NCBI GenBank assembly: GCA_036674765.1
Contig: JARVKI010000086.1
Location: 62,001-126,000, forward strand
Direction: 5' to 3'
Source of the DNA: Seiridium cupressi
Lineage: Eukaryota; Ascomycota; Sordariomycetes; Amphisphaeriales; Sporocadaceae
DNA: 64,000 nucleotides
Shown here piece by piece: positions 31,187 through 42,900 of this stretch; position 1 is the stretch's first letter; every line of letters starts with the position of its first letter. A program made the position numbers and the translations under genes. Under the pieces are notes generated by a model, which worked only from the letters and a program-made list of their open reading frames with translations, did no database searches and was not told the origin of the DNA.

Positions 31187-32489
31187 ATTGATTTGGATCC
31201 GTTGGGTAGGTAGAAATAGGCCGATTGAGAGACGTGATGTAGTATTCAGAGAGGCCAATTATACGCTGGTCAGGAGTTAGACATTACGATACAGGAGACT
31301 CCGGAATGGAAGACATTCCGATCTTACGGGAACCAAGCACTCCGAAGGTTGCGGAGCATACACAGTGTGTGGCCAGTCAGCTCAATAAATCAATATGTAG
31401 CGTCAAGGAAACCAGTACGAATAAAGGGTCGATGAGGTCGCTATGGTCATTCATTTGTGATACTTCTGATTCTATACTATGAGCAAATGCTGGAGGTGTT
31501 CGGAAGTCGAGCCGTCGGAAGACACATTAGGCCTCGAAATGAGTGGAAATGCTCGAGGACAGCCCCAGGCTATGCTCTAGAAATTACCTATGATTAGATG
31601 TACACTATCCTCAGGCATCAATCAATGATGGCGAACCGAGCATACGTTTGAAAATTATCGTGATAGTACTGTACAGCTTGTTAGATGCCTCTTACATGAG
31701 CGGTGGCTCAGCTAAGCATTTAAATGCGTAACCCCGGGGTTGGGGGGCTTTGTACAATTGCAACATATGAACAAAAAGCAGGCCAAGTCCTGGGTAATAT
31801 TATTAAAGCGCCATTTCAATATACTTCAATTTAAAGAGGAAGCTATATGCAATGAAACGTGAGACTCTCCCAAGCCGGGATTCACACTCAGCCGGGTGAA
31901 AGTTGAAGATAGAATCGTGTATTTACAGTGGACATCTTAGTGGGCCTTGTAGGGTATCATAGGGGAGGGGTCGTCAGTTAGGCGTATCCTGGAACCTCCT
32001 TAACCCGCAAAGAAAGTGCGCAACCTGGCGCTGGACCTCGAACAGGCTGGATCAGGGTCACGCACCGCCGCCACCAAAAATAGGGCAATTTTGATAGTTG
32101 TATACATGTACCTAATCATGTATGCTTGCTCAAAGATCGGCCTGAAAGCGGCTCTCAAATTGACTTGTCTTCATCTTATTCTTGCTATGCGCACGCATTC
32201 TTAGACACCACATGTATATTCTTGATCGTGCAACTCGCATCATGACCATAGCTTCATACACTGAATCATTCATTATTGGCAAGTGATTGAACTGATGCAG
32301 TTACTACAATAATTCAGTAGAGTAATACATGCTTCTGTGTATTATCGATTATTGTGTGATTATAAATTCGTAGGGGGGCCGAGTGCTAAGTCGGAGGCGG
32401 TCTCACTGAAATGAGCTTGACCTACGGCCCCACGAAACCTAATGTACGCACCGTCTCTGAAGGAGCCCTAATCATTCAGCACCATACTG
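31187..32489. other. intergenic, no gene seen
   Basis: About 1.3 kb upstream of the flavin monooxygenase. It contains the CCGTCGG motif at 31512-31518 and no recognisable coding stretch. Confidence 0.5.
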
Positions 32490-33560
32490 CTCCGGCTAAT
32501 CCGGAGAGCGTAATACTAGCCCGGCGGTGTCAATGGGATGGGCGAAACCTGTGTCCGACATTTTGTCGATACGGGTGTGTTCGTGACCTTTGGAGACGTC
32601 AACGAGGTCAATGTGTCTGTGGCTTCGTCCAAATGGATATACGCGCCTGGGATCAACAGAAGGCCATGCTTGAGACTGCGAGAAGCAAAAGCCCGAGCAA
32701 TAGCGTGGACGCCGTGATTGCGAACGCAGGTATCAGTCGTAGTTCTGGGGACAACCTTTGGAACCTCGACGGTAAGTTTGACTAAACTGTAACCTTCGCC
32801 TTCAAGCCTCAATGACCATTGCTAACAATAGTCAGAGCCAGATGGCGAACCGACCAAGCCAAGTCTCAACATCGTCGAGGCCAACCTCGAGGGATCCATG
32901 TATGCATGGAAGCTAGCAGTTCATGACTTTGGGAAACAACCAGATGTACCCGAACGCGACCGCTGCTTTATCATCGCCGGAAGTCTGGTCGCTTGGATAG
33001 ATTCTCCTGTAAGCTTCTCTGATAATCATAGCCTTCTGCACTCTACAAAGGTTGACCACAACTGGTAGTATACCTCAACAAAGTACGGCTTGCGCGGTTT
33101 CATGCGGACAGCGCGTCGTTCCAGCCGGGAACAGGCGATTCGCATCAACTACGTCGCACCATGCTGGATCAAGAGCGCCACATGCACAGCCAAATATGAG
33201 ACATGGCTGTTGGATTGAGGCATTCAGTTTGGCGAGCAAGACGATGCTGCGAAATGTATGATGAGAATCGCTTGCGATAAAGGCACCAATGCTAAGTTCA
33301 GTGCACGGGCGACGTAGTGGGCTCGGAGGTGGCATAGCCGGAATGAATCGAAAGCTAACTCATGCCTATATGGCATTCACTCATGATAACACCACGGAGT
33401 GTAGCAAAAGAAGGGTTTATGGACGGCGACAGAGATGATTACAAGGACTCAGCGGGAAGATGCATATTTCAAGAAAGTGCAGGCGTCGCAGTTGGTTACC
33501 ATAGGCGACAAATGGCTCGACGACTACAAAGTAAAGGATCTACAAAGAGTGATAGGATCC
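32490..33560 (+). pseudogene. short-chain dehydrogenase/reductase pseudogene
   Basis: A classical SDR can be followed across three frames: GGVNGMGETCVRHFVDTGVFVTFGDVNE (NAD loop GxxxGxG), DIRAWDQQKAMLETARSKSP, VDAVIANAGISRSS (NAG motif), NIVEANLEGSMYAWKLAV, CFIIAGSLVAWIDSP (catalytic Ser), YTSTKYGLRGFMRTA (YxxxK) and INYVAPCWIKSA. Lesions: an extra base near 32529-32533 before GGVNGMG, a frame change with loss of residues near 32610-32625, and an in-frame TGA at about 33218 where relatives have Arg (CGA to TGA, RIP-like) before GIQFGEQDDAAKCMM. Two introns (about 32772-32836 and 33010-33068) still look spliceable. The C-terminal part, KKVQASQLVTIGDKWLDDYK, is shifted again. Confidence 0.8.
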
Positions 33561-34293
33561 AGGCACAAACTCTCTGAACATACCCCATCGTGAATCAGTG
33601 CTCCTTCTGGACATCCTTGACCACAGCAAGTAACGGCCATAGACATCGAGAAATGTCGAGATTCAGTTGAGGGGCTGACCTGTTTCATTGACGGAGGCTA
33701 TTCACCGATTCCATGATGACGGCTGGGTACATGTAATGAGAACCGAGCTGATCTACAGCAATCCCAGAAAGCGGGGTGCGTAGATGATAACAGCGGAACA
33801 CGGAGATCTCCTACATAGCACTAGAGGAACATATCAGTTAGTGGTTGAGAGGCGACTGGTAAACAAAAGTGGCAAGGACATACATGTCGTCGAAAATGTC
33901 ACTGGGGAAACACACTCGTGACGGTTCAATATTATCAATCTTATGTCGCGCAAGCTTGCTGAGCCTCGGCCGTCAAGGCAGCCAATCGTCGGAGCTATTC
34001 ATGAAATAGCTTCATCGCCGCAGGTAAAGGGAATACCCGGCACTCTATCTCGGTCATCAGTCTGAACATAAAAGTCGCGAAACCATGTTGCTGTTCAGCG
34101 GGTAAGAAGTGCCACTAGATTCGGCCAAGCCACGCTACTAGGGCCGTAAGCCCCGCTGTACGCCGTGACAGCATCACGAAGAGATAAGACGTAATTGAGT
34201 GTTTGTGATCTTGACAGACTCTAGCTATAAGACCGTTAGAGCTTGTGTAATGTATGTATCTGGCTACACAAGAGCTTCCCACAGTCTATCAAG
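33561..34293. other. intergenic with a possible SDR tail fragment
   Basis: Mostly without signal. At about 33670-33717 plus the reading LTCFIDGGYSPIP then stop resembles the C-terminal end of a second SDR (TG-F-DGGYS motif), which may be debris of another dehydrogenase. A weak TATA-like gctataag lies at 34224-34231, about 65 nt before the next ATG. Confidence 0.35.
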
Positions 34294-35584
34294 ATGAGAT
34301 ATTCACTTCAACTCGCCGTCGCCGGTGGTGCAGTCGTCGCATCATGCGCCAACAACACTGGAAGCGACCGTGCTGGCGCCGTTAACGCCGGCGGGCCAAA
34401 GATCATTATGGACAATGACTGGAACGCTGGCGCCGCAACACAGTTCCTCATGGCACTTGATTATGGCTGGGACGTTCTCGGTTTGATCGGTGACACTGCG
34501 AATTCCTGGGCCCTACAATGCAGCACACATGCGTTGGCGCTTCTAGAGATTGGCAATCTTTCTTGCATACCGGTCTACAAGGGGTCCGACTATCCGTTAC
34601 TCATGACGCCAGACTTGATGCAAACTTGGCAGACACTCCAGGGCCCTCTGCCGTGGGAGGGAGTATTCAAGCCGCAGAATGATACAGCTGAGGCTCTTGG
34701 ATCCGATCCCACGAGCGGAGATCCGCGCCGCATTGTGAAAGAGGCATTCGTCGAGGGCTATCCGAACACAACACTCGCAGGAGAAAACGCAGCGGCCTGG
34801 TTGGTTGAGCAGGTCCGCAAGTACCCTGGGGAGATCGTCATATACGCCGGCGGAGCACTCACGACTATTGCTTTGGCTGTGCGCATGGACTCGGACTTTG
34901 CCAAGAACACCAAGGCCTTGTGGATTATGGGAGGCTTCGTGGACACCAATTTCTTGCAGATAAGTGGAAGTGTCCTCCAGGCAGATATCAACACCGATGC
35001 AAGACCACCAGGATCAAGTCAACAACAACTCATTCTAACCTCATCATAGTTCAATTTCAAGGTTGACCCCGAGGCAACCAAAATTGCCCTCACTGCGGAC
35101 TTCCCGAATATCAGTAGGTAGCATCCAATCCTTGAAACATTCTTCAATACTAACTGTAGGGAGCCTTGGTATCAAACGCTGCCAACGCTTTGGACATATT
35201 TCCCACGACGGAGTACATTGAGGAGATCGCGGAGATTGTAAACCCCTATACAGTCCTGAACACAGCAGCAGCATATCCCGATTTACCATTCTGGGATGAA
35301 GCGACATTGCTCACACTGATTGATCCGGCATCAGCAATCAACCAGACATCATGTAAGTAGGATCGCCCAGGAAGTAAGAATGTATCTGCTAACTTGCTTC
35401 AGTCTACGTGAATGTGGACACCAACTATTATAGCCCAACCTATGGCAATATTCGGGGTTATCAGGAGGCACTGAAGCCAACCAAGCAAGAGCTTCGAGAA
35501 GTCAACTTCGTACATCGAATCAATGGCACGACCTTCAGGACAGCGCTGAAGAGAGCGCTTCAATATCCAAAGTCATGTTCGTGA
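34294..35584 (+). CDS. secreted nucleoside hydrolase-family protein
   Basis: Exons 34294-34998, 35050-35113, 35164-35352 and 35403-35584, 379 aa. Intron 1 (34999-35049) is GC-AG (gcaaga donor, ctaac branch). ATG 34294 starts MRYSLQLAVAGGAVVASCAN, a likely signal peptide. The inosine-uridine hydrolase fold shows KIIMDNDWNAGAATQFLMAL, LGLIGDTANSWA, IVIYAGGALTTIALAV, KALWIMGGF and DPEATKIALTADFPNIT. The usual calcium motif DxDxGxDD keeps the two leading Asp (DND) but lacks the DD pair, as in a fungal secreted subgroup, so its activity is uncertain. Candidate roles are purine salvage outside the cell or a host/microbe interaction function. Confidence 0.83.
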
Positions 35585-36431
35585 GAACAAACACACTCCG
35601 CCATTTGCTTTACAGCTAAGTGTTCACAATCTATGTATTTAATCACACGAACATCGTTCGACATATGCGTAACTAGAAGCATTCTTTCCTGTTTTGCAGA
35701 GGTCTTTGAAATACCTGCGGGTGCCACTGAACTACTCAACATTGCGTTAGTTAAAATGTGCAGATATGGTCGTGTCATGGCTCCAGTGTGATATCATCTA
35801 TGATTCATGGCAGGATGTTATACTCTTGGTCACGTATCGAAGCTGCTCAACCATACGAAACCCAGTATGATTATACGATGAACTCAAGGCTTCCACTAGG
35901 CTGATTAAAAGCTTGATGGGATAATTCAGAGAATAATTTCGGGAGTAGTTACATGAGCCGATGATGGTGAGATGGACAAGGTTGGGCAGTTTCACCCGGT
36001 CCTCGCCTGGCAATGACCAAAGCATTATATGGATATCTGTTAACGTTCGAGGGGAGTGACGCATGTGTTTTCAATAATGACGTTGTGTAATTAAGGGTGA
36101 GACATGACCATTGAGCAAGCGGTTCTCATACTGTTTAGGCAAGTGGTGCCCACTACTCCGTATTTGCTCGTGGACCTGTACGTCATTGCCTGGCGGCACT
36201 GACAGCAGCAGGACCAATGGTACTATGCTTATAATAGGAAATTATCAATATTGTGGCTCAGATGAAAGCCTTCTTTCCCCCCACCATTTATTCGCCTGCA
36301 AATTTAGCTATACCGCGATTGAGGATGATATACTTTTGGTCCATCCTGGCGTGCTAAATAGAATGATTAAAAAATGCAACATAAATTGAACCATAGATAA
36401 ATGTCTAGTTCGTCAACAAGAGCTGATAAGT
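35585..36431. other. intergenic, no gene seen
   Basis: 847 nt between the convergent nucleoside hydrolase and feruloyl esterase genes. Short unconvincing ORFs only. Confidence 0.5.
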
Positions 36432-38123
36432 TTATTGATACGGATATAGAGTCTTTGTTATATTGCTGCCATCAGGAGGACTTGTTGTTAGCAAATCCTG
36501 AGGCTTCGACCCTTGTTCAACCCACGGCACCAGCCTATCGAGTACTTTGTAGGTGGCAGGAACGCTCTCATAACCATACGCTGCTGCACCACAATGACCC
36601 CCTCCTGGAATCATGAAGAGTGTGTAGAAGTTAGACAATCCAGTACCAAATATTTGGTGCATCTCATTTCTCAGTCGAATCGGCCAATAGGGAGCATTAA
36701 ACGGATCAGCCCAGCCTGCCAAGCAATAGTTAGCAGAGCGCTACAATACGTAAAGTCTGGAAAACAATACCTTGCGTCACGATCATCTTTCCCCCGCGTT
36801 GCCGAAAAGCGCTTAGATCTGGCGCAATCTCATCTATCAGTGGCAAAGCATTCTGGTTGACGAGATCAATATCGGAAGCCCAGTTGAAAGTGGTGTAGTC
36901 GTAGCTAATATTGTTAAATACGAGATTTTGGAGAATCGGTACGGCATAGTCAAGGTATAGTGAGTCCTCCTGGAGTGACCACTGCCTTTCGGAGCCGAAC
37001 GCGAACCCCGGGTACACTTGTGTTTGACTTCGCACATCAATAGGTCCTGCATAGAACTTCTGGGCTGTCTGGATTTGTGATAATGTAAGGCACACTGTCT
37101 TGTTGTCTGCAGTAGGACTTTGCCCATCCGAACATAAGAGTGAGAAGATATCGAAATGGCACTGAGTAGGGTCTTCTAATACGCCGTCTGCGACTCCATC
37201 GAGAGAATCGCAAGCACCAAGAACAGAGTCGGTAATCAAGTCGAGAGCATTCGGGCTGAGTGTCGATTCAGTGGCCTAAAATCGCCATGTCATTTTAGGG
37301 AATAGAGCTAAGAATAAGGCTCGAACTCACGTTGGAACTCAGCCCATTCCATAGAAAGGAGAGGATAAGATGGGAGTAATGATTTCCTGGACTTCCGGCA
37401 TAGATACCGTCAAAGATCTCGGGGTGGTACTGGGCGAGAGCGAATCCTTGAGCACCACCAGTAGAGCAGCCGTAATAATACAAGTACTGAGGCTCTTTGC
37501 CATAAAATATCGAGGTCAAGGTTTTGGCGGGTTCAGTGAACATGGCGATCGAATTGTGAATCCAAGCGAGTGTTTCATCGTGGTTGTTGAGGTACGGCAC
37601 GTATGACGCAGGCGTCGATGCACCATTATCAGATTCGGAGTGACCTGAATCGCAGCTATAGGATCATATTAGCGCTCAAGATAGTCCCCATGCCCTATTG
37701 AGCGTCATACCCCCCGACGGCATATCCATTATTGACATTCTCCAACATCGACGAATAATCGATCGAGCCAGCGAAGCCGCCATTTCCTAACTCTGTCAGT
37801 GCCAGAGACCGCAGATAGTTTCATCATGGGCATTGCTCACCAACAGACATGTAGCGAGAGTTGTAGCTGGCTTCGGACGGCAGCCAGACCTCGAAATTGA
37901 GAGTGTTGTTATTAAACTCGCCATACTTGATAAACCCGATGATGCGGCAGAGGGTAGCTGTATTATTGTAAGCTGTAGATGCGATCTTCAAAGTGCCTAC
38001 AGCCACAGAAGTAGAGTTGTAAGAGACATTATTGCCGATGGGTTCTTGGAGGCCAGCACAAGCGTCTGAAGAGACAGCCAGGGCCAGGGCGTGAAAAATG
38101 AACAGAATCAGTGCGCTCATCAT
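36432..38123 (-). CDS. tannase/feruloyl esterase family, secreted
   Basis: Exons 37841-38123, 37711-37792, 37331-37655, 36771-37275 and 36432-36715, 492 aa; introns 48-55 nt. It starts MMSALILFIFHALALAVSSD, a signal peptide, and has many N-x-S/T sites. Family features: GNGGFAGSIDYSSM, CDSGHSESDN, YYYGCSTGGAQGFALAQYHPEIFDGIYAGSP (GCSxGG with catalytic Ser), GWADPFNAPY (Asp) and MIPGGGHCGAA (His). The Cys next to Ser and the Cys after His form the CS-D-HC arrangement typical of the family. It should cleave esters of hydroxycinnamic or gallic acids outside the cell and so could feed aromatic acids to catabolic genes such as those at 4-19 kb. A TATA box lies at 38205-38214. Confidence 0.88.
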
Positions 38124-38204
38124 GCTATCGCATCCTTCGACCGACTCAGCTTCAGAACGATAGCGTGTAACGGCCGTGGGCCGATTTGCCGACCTTGTTA
38201 CCGG

Positions 38205-38214
38205 CTTTTATATG
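38205..38214 (-). promoter_or_regulatory. TATA box of the feruloyl esterase gene
   Basis: catataaaag on the minus strand, about 85 nt upstream of ATG 38123. Confidence 0.5.
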
Positions 38215-38900
38215 TACGATGAGATATATTCCCCCACACTTCCCCATGATTATCCCCCCGACACTAACTTCTGGCGTCGGCAGCTCATTGCCGACCACTT
38301 TGGCTCAACTCATAGGTAAATCTAGAATAGAAGGTCGTACCAGCCTGGCAAAAGCGAAAGTAAGAGCCTAGATGATCTAAACGCTCCCAAAGGGGTCTTT
38401 GTATAGCCTGATTCTAGATTCGAATCATGAGAAAGTCGCAAGCAAATACCAAACCCTTGAACGCTCAGTACCCGATGCTCTCATCCCTGGCTCGTTAAGA
38501 TAACATATGGAAATAACTCATGGGTGAGCGGGGTAGTTTTGAGGGCCCCGGCCCACCTATTTCAGCAGTAGTTCACCATCCCCAATACAACAACATTCTG
38601 ACCCGTCTTTGCTTTCTCTTTAGTGTCGGGGACTGCCCGCCGAAGGAGTTTGATGGACGACGATCCACCGCCGAAAGTTTCATAAGCAGGAAAACTCCCG
38701 ATACTGTCGTTTCTCTGCTGCTGAATCAACGAGAAATTTCACTACTGAGTTGCTTATGGTTTTCTGTAAGTTGAGCGGATGACTACTCTTTTCTAAGATG
38801 ATAAACTCTATACGACCCATGTTGAAGATCGAGCCTGGGATGAATGATTACAACATGAGTTCCAAAAAATAAATCCCCATAGGCAATGTGTCAGGTGCCA
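38215..38900. other. intergenic, no gene seen
   Basis: Upstream of the feruloyl esterase and upstream of the AtuA relic. No supported coding sequence; the N-terminal part of the AtuA relic was not found here. Confidence 0.45.
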
Positions 38901-39377
38901 CATGCGATCACCCACACACCATGGCCCGTATGGCTGTTTACGAAGGCGTGCATATCATACATAGTGGGCGACTGGCTATCCGAGATGAACATTGCGTGGG
39001 ACCCCATCAAAAAGTCGGAAAACCCAGATCTCGGATATGAAAAATGATTTCTTGCCCCGCTCGATAAGAGTTTAGATGGTATTGTCACCAATGGTATTAA
39101 AGTGGTCACCAACGCCGGCGCGCTGAACACGTTGTCTTTGACCCGCAAGGTTGAGGAGCTAAGTGCATCACGAGGTCATTCTCACATCGTTATTTCTGCA
39201 TTGGTCGGCGACGATGTGTCAGAGTTGTTGAGGAAGGCAGAAACAAAAGAGAAGATATTAGACGTGGAGCATTTAGGCCACCCAGAATGGCGTATACGTG
39301 ACTCGGAGCTAGTCAACTTCATGTATGGGCAATCACTAACCTGTCACAGTTTACCGATCTTCGAGCCCAACTCATAA
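38901..39377 (+). pseudogene. relic of a second AtuA/DUF1446 gene
   Basis: Plus-strand readings match the N-terminal half of DUF1446: TMARMAVYEGVHII, then in the next frame IVGDWLSEMNIAWDP, SENPDLGYEK, a TGA stop, and GIKVVTNAGALNTLSLTRK, then VVISALVGDDV-like IVISALVGDDVSELL. A frame change at about 38955 (repeat of cata) and the stop at about 39049-39051 (TGG or CGA to TGA type) kill it, and the rest of the family, including the C-terminal domain, is absent. It is not a copy of the intact gene at 23119-25480, since its GIKVVTNAGALNT is closer to the family consensus. It is therefore an older paralogue or remnant. Confidence 0.75.
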
Positions 39378-41553
39378 CTGTGCCACGGTATGCTGCAGCT
39401 TCTGCGGTCACGCTGCTGGTTTCGCGGTCGGCAGACCATTTCAACGCGTAAATAAATGATATGGAAAGGAATCTCGGTTATGGCCTTATCTGACATGATT
39501 CTTGTTGAATAGACGGGCTTTACATTCGGCAGTATTCGCCATGATTCTTGTTGAATAGACGGGCTTTACATTCGGCAGTATTCGCCATAATTGGAGCTGT
39601 TGGCTTTCTCACCTCCGCTCTCCTTCCACTTGACTACTATGTGATAAGGATTATTCAATGATACGATTGTCTACGAGATCAATTACGCTGGAATATTAGC
39701 TGATTGTGGAAATTGCCGAATTAGCAACCATACGGATGTCTTATCATTACTGCGTTCGGCGCTTTTCTTGCATTCCGCCACTCCTTAGCTGGCTATCATC
39801 TAATCTAGAAACTACGTCGGCCATTGCCCCGGCAATTGCACTCAATATATCCACGGGCGCATCTGGCCAGATCGTCTGAGTTCGGATCTACAAGAACAAC
39901 GAGGCCAGGTTGGGATTCCCAACGAGGCACATAACAAACGCCGCCCTGGAGCGGTATTCTGCATTGCCATGCACATCTATTACAGCGGAAGGAACAGAAA
40001 TAGTCCATCCAACGCTTTTAAGTTAATTTTGAAGACATGTAGCTCTTTCACGATGGTAAACTTTGGGTAGCAAGGCTGGTGTAAAGAGTATTTCCCTCAG
40101 GCTGAGGCTTGAAACAGTTGATATCATATGCAGAGTGAACGTGGTTCCTACCGTCAGTGCCCCCTATGACCAGATACAATGTCAAGTTGTCACTTATTGT
40201 TCCAGCAAATCGCCCGTATGTGAGTCCTCCTGTGGCTTGAGCTTGGCAAGACCTGGCCAGCACTGTGCTTCCAGCTACCGAACCCCTCAAGGCGACCGCA
40301 CTATGGGCCACAAGTCTCCTTTATTGAATTATAAGCCCACCGAAAACACGGTGAATATCACGAATTGTGAGGTGTACTGGCCCAGGAAAGCGCTTGTTGG
40401 ACCTTTCAGTTCGTAGGTGACATCTAGTATGGCCGGTGAGTTTCTAAGCTCGAAGGAACTTAACTCATACACGAGTAGTATGTTGTAGAAAGCGTTATCT
40501 AGCTTGGGCCCGTCGGTTTACGTCCAAGCCTTTGCTATCCCTCAGATGTTGTTTTGCTGACTGCTACAGAGCTATTTACATATTGCACCGACCCCGAACT
40601 TTACACAACGTCTCAAGGCACATGTCGCTGTTGTAGTGCTGACCCCCTTTCCTTGCCGTTCCCCGCATACAAAAGGCGCATTGGGTTCGGAGACTATACG
40701 AAGTATGTTTACCAACACACGCGCTAGGAGGTCTCTTCCGGTAGTTTCACAAGTAGAAGGAAGCTATATTGGCTAAAAATAACGTTGCCAGGCTAGAATA
40801 GGATCGGTATCCACCATCCATGAGTTGAGTTTCCGATGAGTAAAAAGTTCACATTGGACGACAGGACCAAAGAATCTGACCGGCGTTGCCCGTGTCGTCA
40901 GCATGAAACAGAGTTCCATGCATCACTAGCGACGATGGCGGGAAGGAGATCGATCTGAGGACCTAGTCTACGTCCTCTGGAGGGGAAGGCAAAGTCATTG
41001 TGAGTAAGATAGCGCACAGCCATTATTTCAGTCTTGTTCGAGGGTCAAGGCCACTGTAGGTTTCAGCGAAATCCAGTTAGCGAACTGTCTTCTACGTAAT
41101 TGGCATAGCGTACCAGAGACCCTATTTGGTCTGGCAACAAAAACACCTTGTCCGGCACTATGGAGTGAGCTAACTTGACTAGTTCCATGACTCGAACGTG
41201 ACAGCCCTAACGCACGCATTGTATGATACGAGTGCGGAACCCTCTAATCGCCTGCATACTAGGTAGTAGAGCTGTCCACCTTGCAAATTTGACTTTTTGG
41301 GTTTTCTGGTTTTAGCAGTTGCACTTCCAGAATCCGCTGTTATAAATGGCCAAGCCACCACGTGGATTGTAACGCTTCAGGACTAGAGTATATCGACGAT
41401 ACCTGTGGATCCTGGGGAGGGATGACTGCAGAGTAGCTTGGCTTCACCATCACGGGTTTGCATGACGGGAATCGTATCTTGATGTTTCTTTTTTGTTGTG
41501 ATTGCCCAACTTACAATGGGCGCGCCCAAACCCTTTCGTCAACTATGGTCGCC
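39378..41553. other. gene-poor region with a 46-bp duplication
   Basis: Nearly 2.2 kb with no convincing gene. It includes the tandem duplication at 39494-39585 and several short Cys-containing ORFs without family signatures. Confidence 0.45.
39494..39585. repeat. perfect 46-bp tandem duplication
   Basis: Two identical 46-bp units (39494-39539 and 39540-39585), each starting catgattcttgttgaat and ending cagtattcgc. Perfect identity points to a recent event. Not coding. Confidence 0.9.
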
Positions 41554-42900
41554 TCATTTCTGTCTCCTACTCGTCCATCCGTTGTACACTGCTAACTCTA
41601 GCTCTGTCAGACTGTACTTGCCGTATCCCCGGGCATTATCGTCTGAAAACATGTCCTGCTTGACTTCGACGATGCGCCCGTCGGGCCCAACCGTCAGGTG
41701 GACTATGCCAAGCTCCGTGTATCCACCAGGAAGCACCGACGAGAGAACTCTCTTGTTCAGACTGTTGTTTCGAACTAGCTCGATATCGGATGTCGGTGAC
41801 CGGAGTTGGGATTGCGCATTATACACATTGTACTTGATGCGGCTGTTCTTGGCTTCCATAAAAAGGACACGGAAAATGGGAATCGCTTGTAAAATCACAG
41901 TGATGGAAGGTTCGAGGGTGTTAAATATCTGGAGAAAAACCAACGAGTCTGTGTGGAAGGACTCTTTTATCAGTCAAGCTCCCCACCGCCATGCTGTAAG
42001 TGTGCTTACCAAAACGTCCGACCAAACGCTTGTATTGCAAAGCAGAGCGGAGAATTACGATAATACCCGTCCTAGACCAGACTGTTAAAAAAAAGTGGTT
42101 GTGATCAAGAATCATACTCAGTAAAGTACGTACAGAGCACCTAAGCCCATAGCGACGGCCACACCCAATCGTTCCTGTTTTTCCAGCTGGAGCTTCCGAA
42201 CTATGAACCACGGGAACAGCGACAGCAGTAAATCCATGATGCCTCCATACACTAAAACACAGTATCAGTCAGTTCTTCTCCGGAATAGCAAATACCACAC
42301 ATGAAAATTCACCTACCAATAGGGGTTGTGAAAAGCGTGCGAATGGCAGATTCATTAAGACACGGCCCAGAATAGTACGGGCGCAGCGGCATCTTTGGAT
42401 CCTCACAAGCTGGAACATAAATGCCTAGGATGCTCACGATCACCAAGAGATGAGAGCTGACGACCAAGAATATCAAGAAAATTCTAGCATCGATTCGGTT
42501 GGTCAGACGCCACAAGGTCATAACAAAGGCGCATTTAGACCATGTCGTTGCCAAGGCCAATATGCTGCTGCTCAGCTGCTGATAAAAGAAGAAATGTCGT
42601 TTGCCATCATTCACAGATATATCGCTTAAGAAAGACACGCTGACGAGAATGGCGCCGATGAGCAAGCAAACCTAGAAGATCTGAGTAAAACTGTGCCGGT
42701 CGAAGACGAGGGCTCTCGAACAAACTCACATACGCCAATGCCAACCAGTAATCATCCCATAGCCAAGTCCCGAGTCGGCTTCGCCTCACGTAGAGCCTGA
42801 CGGCAAGAAACAAAGCGGCAAGTCCTGTCGGAATCCATACTGCGATAGAAGAGTCGTAGATCTGCGACTCATAGGCGGCGATTTCCGTGGCAGAACTCAT
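41554..42900 (-). CDS. SAT4/PTH11-type rhodopsin-fold integral membrane protein
   Basis: Exons 42730-42900, 42317-42671, 42134-42251, 42010-42071 and 41554-41963, 371 aa; introns 46-65 nt. Seven predicted membrane spans: IAVWIPTGLAALFLAVRLYV, WDDYWLALAYVCLLIGAILV, a span around LSSSILALATTWSKCAFVM, ARIFLIFLVVSSHLLVIVSI, GGIMDLLLSLFPWFIV, LGVAVAMGLGALTGIIVIL and ITVILQAIPIFRVLF. The DDYW motif after TM2 and the long hydrophilic C-tail are typical of the fungal rhodopsin-domain (DUF3328-unrelated, SAT4) group, whose members include PTH11-like receptors of mostly unknown ligand. Isolated in a gene-poor stretch; no regulatory link to neighbours is seen. Confidence 0.85.

Noticed and set aside
39805..40008. 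small Cys-rich ORF that might be a secreted effector
   Set aside because: No signal peptide, its start is arbitrary, and no family is recognised.
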